A DNA stretch of 64,000 nucleotides from Mycobacterium lentiflavum (GTDB lineage Bacteria > Actinomycetota > Actinomycetes > Mycobacteriales > Mycobacteriaceae): the NCBI RefSeq assembly GCF_022374895.2, contig NZ_CP092423.2, positions 4,092,001-4,156,000 on the forward strand, read 5' to 3'. Position 1 is the stretch's first letter. Every line of letters begins with the position of its first letter. Positions 44,175-53,789 of this stretch are shown in pieces. The notes under the pieces are model-generated. The model had not been told where the DNA came from and searched no databases. It saw only the letters and a list, made by a program, of their open reading frames with translations. The translations under genes and the position numbers were made by a program.

Positions 44175-46214
44175 TTACGCTCGCGGATCGGGCGACGCGG
44201 GCCCCTGCGACGCCGGCTTCGGCCCCCGGGCCAGTTCGGCCAACATGGCGTTGTACGCGGTCAGATCGGCGTCGTCGTCGCGGTCGGCGGCTCGGTCCAG
44301 ACGACGCGCGGTGCGCGCGTCGCTGCGGGCCCACTGCGCCAGCAACGCGAGCATCACGATCACGAGCGGCACTTCGCCTGCCGCCCAAGCGATTCCACCG
44401 CCCAAGCGCTGATCCCCCAGCAGATCGGTATGCCAACTCAAGCCCAGCGATCGGTAGTAGGCCTCGCCCAGCACGGTCGGGGTGCCCATCAGTTCCACGC
44501 CGAAGAACGCATGCATGGGCAGCGACGCGAACACCACGCCCACCTTGGCCAGCGGTGGGATCGGCCGCGGCGTCGGGTCCACGCCGATCACCACCCAGTA
44601 GAAAAGGTAGCCGCTGACCAGGAAATGCACGTTCATCGCCAGGTGCCCGGCATGGCTGCCCACCGCGTCGTTGAAGATGCTGCCGAAGTACAGGCCGTAG
44701 AAGCCCGCGACGAACAGCACCGTGGCCACGATCGGATTGGTCAGGACGCGGGACAACCGGCTGTGCAGCGCGGCCAACAGCCATTCGCGCATGGCCGGCG
44801 GATCGTCGCGGCCGGCGGCGGGCAGTGCCCGCAGCGCGAGGCTGACCGGCGCCCCCAGCACCAGCAGGATCGGTACCAGCATCGACAGCCCCATGTGCGC
44901 GGCCATGTGCATGCTGAACATGGCCGGCATGTAGCGGCCGACCCCGGACGACGTCACGAACAGCAGGGTCAGGCAGCCCAGCAGCCAGGCCAGGATCCGG
45001 CCGGAGGGCCAGTGGTCGCCACGCCGGCGCAGCCGCAGCACAGCGGCGACATACAGCGCGGCCAAAATGATTGCCGCCGTGCCGAAGATTAGATCGAAAC
45101 GCCAATCCAGCAGGATGCGCGCCACCGTCGGCGGGCCATCGAAGTCGTAACCGATTTCGGCCTCGGGAATCGACGGCAGCCGGATCGGCGGTGGTGGCGG
45201 GGGGGTGCGGCCCAGCCCGACAGCGATGCCGAACGTCACGCTGAACAGGACCGCCTCGACGAGCGCGAGCCGGATCAGGGCGCTGCGTGAAGTGGGATCA
45301 CGTTGCAGCGCAACGACTCCAGTGCGGCGCTGGCGCCAGCCCAGCACGCCCAGTGCACACAGCGCGACGAACTTGGCCAGCACCAGCCGCCCGTAAGTGG
45401 TGGTCAGCAAGTCCGACGGCAACACCCGCACCAGGGCGTTCATCACTCCGCTGAGCGCCATCGCGACCCAGCACCACAACGCAATCACCGAGAACCGCCG
45501 GGCCGCAAGGGCCAGGTGGTCACCGCCGCGCAGCGCGTGCGCCAGCAGGGCCAGCAGCCCACCGGCCCACAGGCTCGCGCCGACGAGGTGGATCAGCAGG
45601 CTGTTGGTGGCCAGGTCATGCGAGCCGCCGGCCGACGAGTGGCCGGTCAGCCCCAGCGGGATCAACGTGATCAACGAACCGGCCAGCAACAGCGGCGTCC
45701 ACGACCAGCGCAGCACCGCCAAGCTGGCCAGCGTGACGCCGGCGGCCAGGAACGCCGTCCAGCGCCACGAGGAGGCGGTGTTGACCAGGCTCGCCAACGA
45801 CCAGAGCCGCACAGGATCGAGCATCTCGGCCAACCGATGACCGGAGACGTCGGAAATGGTGAGCGGAATCAGCAGCGCGGCGCACACCGCCCACACGCCG
45901 GACGCGACCGTCCCGAGCCGCAGCGCCCGGTAACCGCCGGCGTCGAGCACGCCGGAGCTTTGCGGCGGCACCAGAAACGCCGCGCAGAGAAACGACCCCA
46001 CCGCCAGTACCGCGGCGATCTCGCCCGCCGCCCGGACAAACGGCAGGCCTAGGGTGGTCGCCGGGCCCGGATTCGGCAGTCCGGTGGCCGTCAGCGCATC
46101 GGCCAACGACAACGCCCCGATGCCGGCGGCCGTGCAGCCGGCCAGCATCGCGACGCCGGTAAGCAGCGGCCACACCAGCTCCCTGGCCTTGGCTGTGGAC
46201 TGGCCAACCGTCAT
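44175..46214 (-). CDS. CopD-CtaG fusion membrane protein (copper / cytochrome oxidase assembly)
   Basis: 679 residues from ATG 46214 (MTVGQSTAKARELVW). Multi-spanning: roughly residues 10-400 form a CopD-type copper-resistance domain and 430-650 a caa3-type CtaG assembly-factor domain with MFSMHMAAHMGLSM and NVHFLVSGYLFYW. His/Met clusters suit copper delivery to cytochrome c oxidase. M. tuberculosis Rv0102 has the same architecture but sits elsewhere. The start lies inside the last codons of plsB2 (overlap 46252 is avoided by this start; the longer frame to 46283 would overlap). Confidence 0.88.
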   Translation of the reverse strand: MTVGQSTAKARELVWPLLTGVAMLAGCTAAGIGALSLADALTATGLPNPGPATTLGLPFVRAAGEIAAVLAVGSFLCAAFLVPPQSSGVLDAGGYRALRLGTVASGVWAVCAALLIPLTISDVSGHRLAEMLDPVRLWSLASLVNTASSWRWTAFLAAGVTLASLAVLRWSWTPLLLAGSLITLIPLGLTGHSSAGGSHDLATNSLLIHLVGASLWAGGLLALLAHALRGGDHLALAARRFSVIALWCWVAMALSGVMNALVRVLPSDLLTTTYGRLVLAKFVALCALGVLGWRQRRTGVVALQRDPTSRSALIRLALVEAVLFSVTFGIAVGLGRTPPPPPPIRLPSIPEAEIGYDFDGPPTVARILLDWRFDLIFGTAAIILAALYVAAVLRLRRRGDHWPSGRILAWLLGCLTLLFVTSSGVGRYMPAMFSMHMAAHMGLSMLVPILLVLGAPVSLALRALPAAGRDDPPAMREWLLAALHSRLSRVLTNPIVATVLFVAGFYGLYFGSIFNDAVGSHAGHLAMNVHFLVSGYLFYWVVIGVDPTPRPIPPLAKVGVVFASLPMHAFFGVELMGTPTVLGEAYYRSLGLSWHTDLLGDQRLGGGIAWAAGEVPLVIVMLALLAQWARSDARTARRLDRAADRDDDADLTAYNAMLAELARGPKPASQGPASPDPRA

Positions 46215-46251
46215 ACACCCAGGGTATTGGCGGGCATCGGCAAAGCCCGCG

Positions 46252-48606
46252 CTACCCGGCCGGGCGAGCGATGCGCTCCTCACGTGCCTGGAATTCGCGG
46301 GCCACGAATTGGTTGCGGGCGATGTGCTCGACGTAGCCGAAATCCCGCAGGATCGCCCGCAGTTCCCGCCGGAAGGCGATTCGGCGCTCGGCCAGATCCG
46401 GGGCGGCCGCGATCAGATCCTGATCGGCGACGACCTGACGCGCGGTGGCAAATAGCAGGGTCGACACCGACTCGCTGCTGCGTACCCGGGTCTGCGCGAC
46501 GTACTGCTGGCCGACCCCGAGTGCGGACTCGGTGAGTTCCTTTTGGCCGACGTCGGCGGGCGCATCACGCAAGACGTCGGCGACGATCTCGTAGGCCTCG
46601 AAGAACACCCGAAGCATCGCGTCGGACATCAACGGCCGCTTGGCGAAGAGCAGCGCATCGATCGCGGCGCCGCCGGTCGCGACGTGAGCCTCCCAATCGT
46701 CATGCCATGCCATCTCTTCGGCAATGTTGTCGCGGAAGGCCGTCGAATCGGCGAAGTAGAAGTCGAATTTGAGCAGATCGCGCAGCCGCATCGCCTGAGA
46801 CCAGAAGGCTTCCATGCGGTCGCCTTCGGTGTGCCGGGCATGCGCCAAAGCGAGTTCGACGATTGAGGTCTCCAGGAAGGCGTGGATGACCGAATTCCGG
46901 TAGAACGCCGCGGCGTGCTCCTTGTCGGGCGCGATCAGCCACACCGGTTCGCGGCCACTGTCGACGCGAGTGATCGGGTGCCCGTTGGACAATGCGTCGA
47001 CCGCCGCGCGCACACCGTCGCGGGTGCGCAGCCGCAACGCACTGTTGGACACCGGGGTGTTCTTGCGCTCCAGGTAATCCAATGAGTCCTGCAAGGTGTG
47101 GTGAAGTTGGTCGAGCGTCAGCGCCGCGCCGCGGGTGGTGAGCAGCAGTGCGCACACCAGACCCGTCGCCGTCACCGGTGTCGCGCGCAGGATCCGCCAT
47201 GCAACTTCGAACGACATCTTCTGCAGCGCAAGACGTTTGGCGTCGTCATCTTGGGCCAGCGGGCCATGCGGCGGACCGAGGTACTGGCGCATCGAGACCG
47301 CCTCGGGGAAGCGGACGTAAATCTTGCCGTAGTTGCGCTCGCCCTGTGCCTTGATGAAGTTGTACAGCCACAGCACGCCCTCGGGCGTCTTCTCTCCGCC
47401 GCGGGCGTAGGCCGCGTATTCGGCGGTCTCGTGCAGCTGGTCGAAGCCGATCGAAACCGGTTGCAGCAGAATATCTTCGCTGCGGCCGTCCAGATACGCG
47501 TTGGCCACATAGGACATCAGGCCGAGCTTGGGCGGCAGCATCTTGCCGGTGCGCGAGCGAGTGCCCTCGATGGACCAGCTGAGGTTGAACCGCTTCTCGA
47601 CGATGTAGCCGACGTACTCGCGCAGAACGTATTTGTAGAGCGGATTGTCGGCGATATCGCGCCGGATGAAGATGACGCCGGAGCGGCGCAGCAGCGGGCC
47701 CATCAATCCGAACGACAGGTTGATACCGGCGAACACGTGCACCGGCGGCAACCGGTTCTCCTGCATCGCGACCGGCACCACCGCGCCGTCGATGTAGGAC
47801 CGGTGTGAGAACAGCAGCACCGCCGGATGGAGTTCCAGCCCGGTGCGCATCGCGGCGATCTGAAACGCGTCGTAGTCGATCTCGGGTTCGAATCCGCGGC
47901 AAATCGCCCTGGCGAGAACGGAAACCAGGTCGACCGACACCCGGCTCCATCCGGTGGCCAACTCGTCGAGCATCTTGCCGGCTTCCTCGACGGTGGCACC
48001 TGGAATCTTCTTCAGCCCCGCCCGAAACCGAGTGGACGCCAAAATCTCCGGCTTCATCAGCCGCGGAGACTTGTACTGCGGCCCGAGGATTCGGTATTCG
48101 GCCCGCTCCAACGCCAAAATTGCTCGGCGCATTACGAATTGGGCGAAATCTCGCTCATCCCCGCCGACCGTGGTATCGCGCCACTGCTGTCGGAGTTCGG
48201 ACACCGTGGCCGCTTCGCCGGTCACCACCCGGGCACGGTGGCGATCCTTGTGCAGGATCTGGCGCTGCCGACGTTGGTTGGGGTGGTAGGGATCCCAGCC
48301 GGGAAGCAACCCGGCCAGCTTCGCGGCCCTACCGCGGTCGGGAGCCGGGAGCCAAAACACCCGCACCGGCACGATCGAGCGGTCTTCGCCGGACTCGAGT
48401 TGGTCGACAAGCAGATTCAGCGCCGTCGGCGGCGCGTCGCCGGGAGGCAATTTGAGCACATCGAATGTCACATCCGGATTGCCGGCTCGCTGCCGGCTCA
48501 GCCATTCCAACACCAACTGCGTCTCGATGCCGGACTCCATCGACGCCAACACCAGCGAATCTTGCGCGGTCAGGACTGCGCTGGTGTTTGCGGCCGGTTG
48601 GGTCAC
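46252..48606 (-). CDS. plsB2: Glycerol-3-phosphate acyltransferase PlsB
   Basis: Membrane-associated enzyme that acylates sn-glycerol-3-phosphate, the first step of phospholipid and triacylglycerol synthesis. 784 residues. Acyltransferase blocks: I LFSHRSYIDGAVV near 262-274 (H-x4-D), II GVIFIRRDIADNPLYK, III SIEGTRSRTGKML, IV near LQPVSIGFDQL. Its start overlaps the plsC stop by 4 bases, so glycerol-3-P and lysophosphatidate acylation are encoded in one unit. Confidence 0.95.
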   Translation of the reverse strand: MTQPAANTSAVLTAQDSLVLASMESGIETQLVLEWLSRQRAGNPDVTFDVLKLPPGDAPPTALNLLVDQLESGEDRSIVPVRVFWLPAPDRGRAAKLAGLLPGWDPYHPNQRRQRQILHKDRHRARVVTGEAATVSELRQQWRDTTVGGDERDFAQFVMRRAILALERAEYRILGPQYKSPRLMKPEILASTRFRAGLKKIPGATVEEAGKMLDELATGWSRVSVDLVSVLARAICRGFEPEIDYDAFQIAAMRTGLELHPAVLLFSHRSYIDGAVVPVAMQENRLPPVHVFAGINLSFGLMGPLLRRSGVIFIRRDIADNPLYKYVLREYVGYIVEKRFNLSWSIEGTRSRTGKMLPPKLGLMSYVANAYLDGRSEDILLQPVSIGFDQLHETAEYAAYARGGEKTPEGVLWLYNFIKAQGERNYGKIYVRFPEAVSMRQYLGPPHGPLAQDDDAKRLALQKMSFEVAWRILRATPVTATGLVCALLLTTRGAALTLDQLHHTLQDSLDYLERKNTPVSNSALRLRTRDGVRAAVDALSNGHPITRVDSGREPVWLIAPDKEHAAAFYRNSVIHAFLETSIVELALAHARHTEGDRMEAFWSQAMRLRDLLKFDFYFADSTAFRDNIAEEMAWHDDWEAHVATGGAAIDALLFAKRPLMSDAMLRVFFEAYEIVADVLRDAPADVGQKELTESALGVGQQYVAQTRVRSSESVSTLLFATARQVVADQDLIAAAPDLAERRIAFRRELRAILRDFGYVEHIARNQFVAREFQAREERIARPAG

Positions 48607-50411
48607 GTGCGCCCTTGGGGCCGAGACGTCGACTCGGCGCCACCGGGCTGGTCCGCACCGGGCTGTGCCGTCTCAGCGTCGTTGAGCGCGACCTCAGATT
48701 CATTCGGATTCGGCTGCGCTGGTTGTGAATTGGCTGCGGGCTTAGCCGTCTTACCCGCAGATTTCCGGGCTGCGGCCTTCTTCGCGGGCGCTTTCTTAGC
48801 CGGCACCTTGGTTGCTTTGGTCGCGGTGGCTTTGGCGGCCGGCTTGGCCGGCGCCTTTTTGGCCGCCTTCTTCGCAGCGTCCGGCAGTTCGTCGTCGGGC
48901 AGTTCGGCGTCGGGCAGTTCGGCGTCGGGCAGTTCGGCGTCGGGCCAGTTGGCCAAGGTGTCCAGATAAAGCTGACGCACCTCGGCGATGTGGTCGGGCA
49001 GCGTCTCAACGGTCCAGTCCGTCACCGAGATCGGCGGGAACACCGCGACGTCGACCGTGCCCGGATTGATCGTGGTGGAGTTGCGGGCGGCGACGATCTC
49101 CGCGTTGCGAATCACGATGGGTACGATCGGAATTCCCGCGGCCATCGCGATGCGGAACGGCCCCTTCTTGAACGGCCCGACCTCGGTGGTGTCGATGCGG
49201 GTACCTTCCGGCGCGATCAGGATCGACAGGCCCTTCTTGGCGCGCTCCTCAACCTCGGCCATCGTCTCCATCGCGGCGATCGGGTCATCGCGGTCGATGA
49301 ACACACCATCGGTGAGCTTGCCGAGGGTGCCCACCAGCGGGTCCTTCTGCAGCTCCTTTTTGGCGACGGCGACCCAGTTGTCGCGCACCAATGCGCCGGC
49401 GATGACGGGGTCAACCTGGTTGCGGTGGTTGAAGATAAACACCGCGGGACGCTGTGCGGTCAGATGCTCTTTGCCGATGACGTTCAGGTTGACTCCGCTC
49501 GCAGCCAACAATGTCTGGGGGAACATCGAGGTGAAGAAGTTCACCCCCCGCCGCCGGCTCAGCGTCAGCAAGCCGACACCCAGTGCGCCGGCCGCGACCG
49601 GGAGCATCGAGCTGATGCCGGCCAGCGTGCGCACTTGCGGCCGGATGCCCACGGTGCCCCTGCTGTTGAATTCCAGGACCGGCCACCCCCGACGCTTGGC
49701 GACGGCGGCCATCTTGCCCTCGGGGTTGGTGGGCCGTGGGTTGCCGACCAGGTACATCAACGCGACGTCCTCGTCGCCGTCGGCGTAGAAGTAGCTGTCC
49801 TTCAGGTCGATGCCGTGCTCGGCCGCAAACCGTTGTACCGCATCGGCTTTGCCCGGCCCCCACAGAATCGGCTCGACAACCTCGCCGGTCAGCATCCCGT
49901 CGTCGTTGACCGCGAACTTATTGGTGAGTGTGTTGGCGATCCCGAGGAAACGGGCTACCGGATTGACCTGGATGGTCAGCGCCGACGAGCTAAGCACCAC
50001 CGTGTGGCCGCGAGCGACGTGGGCGCGCACCAGCTCGCGCATCTCCGGGTAAATCCGCGACTCGATCCGTTGGGCGAAGAGCCGCTCGCCGATCTCTTCC
50101 AGGTCGCTCAGCATCCGGCCGCGTAGCGCCTCGGATGCCTTATTGATCAGATCTTCGAACTCGAGACGCCCGAGCCGGTGGTTCAGGCCGGCCTGAACCA
50201 TGCTGAGCAGCTCCCCCACCCCCATGTCGCGTTTGCGCAGGCGCTCCTGGGTGAGGATGACCGCGGTGAACCCGGCGACCAGCGTTCCGTCCATGTCGAA
50301 GAATGCACCGACTTTGGGGCCGGGGGCGCTGGCGCGAATTTCGGCGACCGAGCCGGGCAGTCGTAAATCCTTTGGGGGCGTTGGTATCCCGCGGTCTTTG
50401 GCAACGCTCAT
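48603..50411 (-). CDS. plsC: HAD phosphatase-1-acylglycerol-3-phosphate acyltransferase fusion PlsC
   Basis: 602 residues. An N-terminal HAD-IB phosphatase domain (FFDMDGTLV, Asp39/Asp41, to about 270) is fused to a PlsC acyltransferase domain (NHRNQVDPV near 328 with H-x4-D; APEGTRIDT near 400). It makes phosphatidate; the HAD half may dephosphorylate a lipid intermediate. The C-terminal 110 residues are unusual: three copies of DAELP plus DDELP, then a Lys/Ala/Pro tail (KVPAKKAPAKKAAARKS) like histone H1. Coupled to the WS/DGAT-like gene upstream and plsB2 downstream by 4-base overlaps. Confidence 0.94.
   Translation of the reverse strand: MSVAKDRGIPTPPKDLRLPGSVAEIRASAPGPKVGAFFDMDGTLVAGFTAVILTQERLRKRDMGVGELLSMVQAGLNHRLGRLEFEDLINKASEALRGRMLSDLEEIGERLFAQRIESRIYPEMRELVRAHVARGHTVVLSSSALTIQVNPVARFLGIANTLTNKFAVNDDGMLTGEVVEPILWGPGKADAVQRFAAEHGIDLKDSYFYADGDEDVALMYLVGNPRPTNPEGKMAAVAKRRGWPVLEFNSRGTVGIRPQVRTLAGISSMLPVAAGALGVGLLTLSRRRGVNFFTSMFPQTLLAASGVNLNVIGKEHLTAQRPAVFIFNHRNQVDPVIAGALVRDNWVAVAKKELQKDPLVGTLGKLTDGVFIDRDDPIAAMETMAEVEERAKKGLSILIAPEGTRIDTTEVGPFKKGPFRIAMAAGIPIVPIVIRNAEIVAARNSTTINPGTVDVAVFPPISVTDWTVETLPDHIAEVRQLYLDTLANWPDAELPDAELPDAELPDDELPDAAKKAAKKAPAKPAAKATATKATKVPAKKAPAKKAAARKSAGKTAKPAANSQPAQPNPNESEVALNDAETAQPGADQPGGAESTSRPQGRT
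48883..48942. repeat. 15-bp tandem repeat, four copies, in the plsC 3' region
   Basis: Unit GGCAGTTCGGCGTCG (first copy with one difference), in frame, encoding the DAELP/DDELP repeats of PlsC. Copy number could vary by slippage without a frameshift. Confidence 0.9.
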
Positions 50412-51877
50412 GAGCCCGACACCGATTGAGCCAGCACATCGGGCTGCGCAGAAAACGATGCCGGCACCGCGTGCGGCGCCGGGTCACCGGCCAGCGCGAG
50501 AATCTCGTCGAAGCCCTCCAACAGGCACTGAGCGAACAAGGCTTCCTTTCGTACCGATGCTCTGTCGTAGCGCACCGTGATGGTGCACCACCCGCCACGC
50601 GAAATTAGCACCACCATCATCGCCACACCGGGAAGTGGACCGATACCGTACTGCCGCAATACCTTTGCACCCGCGATGTAGGTGTCACCCGGGTAAACGG
50701 GGACATTGCTGGCCTGCACGTCGGCGCCGACTACCGAGCCGGTAATCCCCTCCAGCACCGCCGTCGGGAGCACGCTGAGCACCGGCGCCATCGAGCCGAT
50801 GATGTTCATCGCGGGTTCGTCTCGCCGCTGCGTCATCTGGGCGCGAATCTTGCGCATCCGGGCGATCGGGTCTCCGGCACCCACCGGCGCCGACAGATTG
50901 ACGCCAATGAACCGGTTGCCACCGGCCGTGTCGGCATCGGCCCGCAGGCTGACCGGCACCGCCATCGGCAGCGATCCGATCGGGACACCGAGCGCTTGGT
51001 GGTAGCGCTGCAAGGCGCCGCACAGTCCGGCCAGATAGGCGTCGTTGATCGATCCGCCGCCGGCTTTCGCGGCCTTGTGCAGATCGGCGAGCGGGATGTC
51101 GATCGCTTCGGACCGGGTGGCCAGACTGCGCCGGCGCAGCAGCGGCGAGGGCTCGGCGGCCCGATTGACGACCCGGATGCCGGAGATGGCGTAGTTGACG
51201 ATCCCCGACACCGTCGATACCGGTTCCATCAGCACGCGCCCGGCCGCCGACACCGCTCCGGAGACCGCGCCCACGACGCCGCCGATCAGCGCGAACGGCA
51301 AGTGGTTGAAGCCCTCTCGCATCAGATCGTTGGGCGACAGATCCTGCGGGACCGGCAGCGGCGGCGTCGGCCGGGCCGGTGGATCACGCTCGAGGTCGTA
51401 GATCTCGGCGAACATCTCGACACCGCCGACACCGTCGGTGACGGCGTGACTGACGTGCAGCAACGTTGCGGCCTTGCCGTCCGGCAGCCCCTCGACCAGG
51501 GTCGCGGTCCACAGCGGCCGCGAGATGTCCAGCGGTGACTGCAGGATCAGCTCTGCGAGATCGAATACTTCGCGCAGCGTGCCCGGTTCGGACACCCGTA
51601 CCCGCCGGACGTGGAAGTCCAGGTTGAAGTCGGGGTCCACCACCCAGCGCGGATTGGCCGTCGGCAACGTCGGCACGACGACTTTCTGTCGCAGCCGCAA
51701 CACCTTTCGCGACGCATTCTCGAATCGGGTGCGGAACCGCTCCCAGTCCGGCGTGGTGTCGAGAAGTTCGAGCGCCATGATGCCCGACCGGGTCCGCGGG
51801 TTCGCTTCGCCTCGATGCAGCAGATAGTCGACCGGCCCGAGTTCGTCGGACAATCCGAGGCCCTCGGGCTCAGCCAT
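50408..51877 (-). CDS. WS/DGAT-family acyltransferase (Rv2484c-like)
   Basis: 489 residues of the wax-ester synthase/diacylglycerol acyltransferase family that makes triacylglycerol in mycobacteria. The active-site motif HHxxxDG reads SHAVTDG near residue 141-147: the second, catalytic His and the Asp-Gly are present, the first His is Ser. Further family segments are GGSINDAYLAGLCGAL and NVPVYPGDTYIAG. Catalytic activity is plausible but unproven for this subgroup. Overlaps the plsC start by 4 bases; heads the plsC-plsB2 unit, fitting a joint role in glycerolipid synthesis. Confidence 0.92.
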   Translation of the reverse strand: MAEPEGLGLSDELGPVDYLLHRGEANPRTRSGIMALELLDTTPDWERFRTRFENASRKVLRLRQKVVVPTLPTANPRWVVDPDFNLDFHVRRVRVSEPGTLREVFDLAELILQSPLDISRPLWTATLVEGLPDGKAATLLHVSHAVTDGVGGVEMFAEIYDLERDPPARPTPPLPVPQDLSPNDLMREGFNHLPFALIGGVVGAVSGAVSAAGRVLMEPVSTVSGIVNYAISGIRVVNRAAEPSPLLRRRSLATRSEAIDIPLADLHKAAKAGGGSINDAYLAGLCGALQRYHQALGVPIGSLPMAVPVSLRADADTAGGNRFIGVNLSAPVGAGDPIARMRKIRAQMTQRRDEPAMNIIGSMAPVLSVLPTAVLEGITGSVVGADVQASNVPVYPGDTYIAGAKVLRQYGIGPLPGVAMMVVLISRGGWCTITVRYDRASVRKEALFAQCLLEGFDEILALAGDPAPHAVPASFSAQPDVLAQSVSGS

Positions 51878-52061
51878 GATCGCCGGATCGACGCGCCAAC
51901 CTTGTCACCGCCGTCAAGCCTCCTGCCTCAGCTCCGCCAACCGGATAGCTCCACCAACGCTAGTCGCGTTGACCCGCTGGTGAAAGGCACGATTCAGTAG
52001 CTGCGGTGCGCGCAGCGAACCGGCGGATGAAACGTTGTGGCAGGCAGTTGATCTGCGCGAC

Positions 52062-53309
52062 TCAGCTGGCCGACGTCGCCGACAACGGCCACGAATCGAG
52101 CAGTGCGATGGCCCGGCGCCCGTAGACGATGCCCAAGAAGTCCGCGACGGCCTTGGCGGCCAGCCGCGAGCGGGCCGTGGACAAGATGTCGAATGCGTGG
52201 TGGGCGTTGGCGAGCTCGGCGTACGCCACGAGCGGGGCTCCGGCGTCGCGCATCGCAGCGCAGAAGGTGCGGGCTTGCGTGCAGGGAACCAGCTCGTCCC
52301 TCTCGCCGTGCAGCACGAAGAACGGGGGCGCCTCGTCGTGCACATAGTTGATCGGCGAAGCCGCGGCGAATCGCTCAGGCGTCTCCGCGTAGCGAGCGCG
52401 CATGACGAACTGCTCGAGGAACGGCAGCATCAGTTCGTGCATGACCTCGGCGTTGGTGAAGTCGTAGACGCCGTAGTAGGGCACCGCCGCCTGGACCGTG
52501 GTGTCGGCGTGTTCGAACCCGGGCTGAAACCGTGGGTCGTTGGGAGTCAGCGCGGCCAGCGAGGCCAGGTGGCCGCCGGCGGAGCCGCCGGTGATCGCGA
52601 TGAAGCCGGGGTCGCCGCCGTAGTCGGCGATGTTCTCGCGGACCCAGGCGATCGCCCGCTTCACGTCGATCAGGTGCGCCGGAAACGTCGAACGCGGGCT
52701 CTTGCTGTAGTCGATCGACACGCAGATCCAGCCGAGTTCGACCATCCGGCTCATCAGCGTGTAGGCCTGGCCGCGTTTGCCGTTCACGGCCCACGCCCCG
52801 CCCGGAACCTGGATCAGCACCGGCGCGCGACGGCCCGGCGCCAGGTCGTGTCGGCGCCAGATGTCCAGCAGGTTGTCACGACCGCCCGGGCCATACGAAA
52901 TGTCGGATGTCTGAGCCGCATAGCGCGCGTGCGGCCCCGGCCGGTGCAACAGCCCGCCGCGCGGCGCGCACTCGGATTCTTCGCAGGCCGGGTGGCTGAC
53001 CAGGTCGGCGTAGTCCGGCCCGAAGGATGCTTCGAGGGCGGCGGTCAGCGTCTGCTCGGCGCGCTGCCCGGCCCAGGACGCGCCGATGCGACCGATGGAG
53101 GGCGCCGATACCCGGGACAACGCGTGCCCGGTCACCACATGCGGAGGAAACTCCGTGGTCAACCAACCGGCGAACCAGCCCAGCGCAAACGGCGATCCAC
53201 GCAGCAGCAGACCTGCGGCCTTTGAGGCACCTCTGGCATCAGCTACCAGGCGAAACGCTTGGGAACCCGCCCTCGCGTAACGCGCAGTCATACTCATGGC
53301 CACGCCCAT
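52062..53309 (-). CDS. lipQ: Alpha/beta hydrolase LipQ
   Basis: Carboxylesterase/lipase of the hormone-sensitive-lipase-like group. 415 residues from ATG 53309, which has GAGGAG 10 bases upstream; GTG 53336 would add 9 residues. Nucleophile elbow ITGGSAGGHLASL near residue 240; the oxyanion segment reads IQVPGGAW instead of HGGGW. The Asp/His pair is probably in LHGERDELVP and NAHHAFD. The N-terminal 130 residues are an extra segment typical of LipQ. About 184 bases separate its stop from the WS/DGAT-like gene start, so it has a separate 3' end. Confidence 0.92.
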   Translation of the reverse strand: MGVAMSMTARYARAGSQAFRLVADARGASKAAGLLLRGSPFALGWFAGWLTTEFPPHVVTGHALSRVSAPSIGRIGASWAGQRAEQTLTAALEASFGPDYADLVSHPACEESECAPRGGLLHRPGPHARYAAQTSDISYGPGGRDNLLDIWRRHDLAPGRRAPVLIQVPGGAWAVNGKRGQAYTLMSRMVELGWICVSIDYSKSPRSTFPAHLIDVKRAIAWVRENIADYGGDPGFIAITGGSAGGHLASLAALTPNDPRFQPGFEHADTTVQAAVPYYGVYDFTNAEVMHELMLPFLEQFVMRARYAETPERFAAASPINYVHDEAPPFFVLHGERDELVPCTQARTFCAAMRDAGAPLVAYAELANAHHAFDILSTARSRLAAKAVADFLGIVYGRRAIALLDSWPLSATSAS

Positions 53310-53494
53310 TGCAATGGTCTCCTCGACCTTGTGCACACGCCTCGTTGCGGTTAACAGCTGCTTACCAGCTGATGTTGTACGTGTGTCGAGGTTCTATACA
53401 CTAACTGATTTCATTAGCGGTGCAAGGCTTTTCGCGCGTGTCGCGTCGGCGAGTCGGGGTGTTGTCGTTTGTTGGATAGACTGACCTGCGCATT

Positions 53495-53568
53495 GCCTCC
53501 GTAGCTCAGGTGGATAGAGCAAGGGCCTTCTAATCCCTAGGTCGCACGTTCGAGTCGTGCCGGGGGCA
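53495..53568 (+). tRNA. tRNA-Arg (anticodon TCT)
   Basis: Acceptor GCCTCCG/CGGGGGC with one wobble, D-arm GCTC...GAGC, anticodon loop CTTCTAA giving TCT, and T-arm GCACG-TTCGAGT-CGTGC. The anticodon stem AGGGC/TCCCT has a C-T mismatch at the loop-closing position. 74 nt, CCA not encoded. It marks the left border of the accessory stretch with the PPE gene. Confidence 0.92.
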
Positions 53569-53789
53569 CTCAATATCGACACTTCACCACCGGCACCCTT
53601 CCTGACCAGGAAAAGCGTGCTGCGAACACCTTGCACCCAGCAATCGGTCCCGATTCGCACCCGTCCGACAGGCACCTGGCATCGAATCTCTGGTATGCGC
53701 CGTTCGGGCGGCGCACCTGTTTTGCGACCGTTACCTACCCCGACTTCTGCCCGTTCGCGCTGGTCAAGAAGTCGACAAGGACTCAGTCG

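Noticed and set aside
53495..53568. att site of an integrated phage or island at tRNA-Arg
   Set aside because: No integrase and no repeat of the tRNA 3' end was seen in the window, so no attachment site is annotated.
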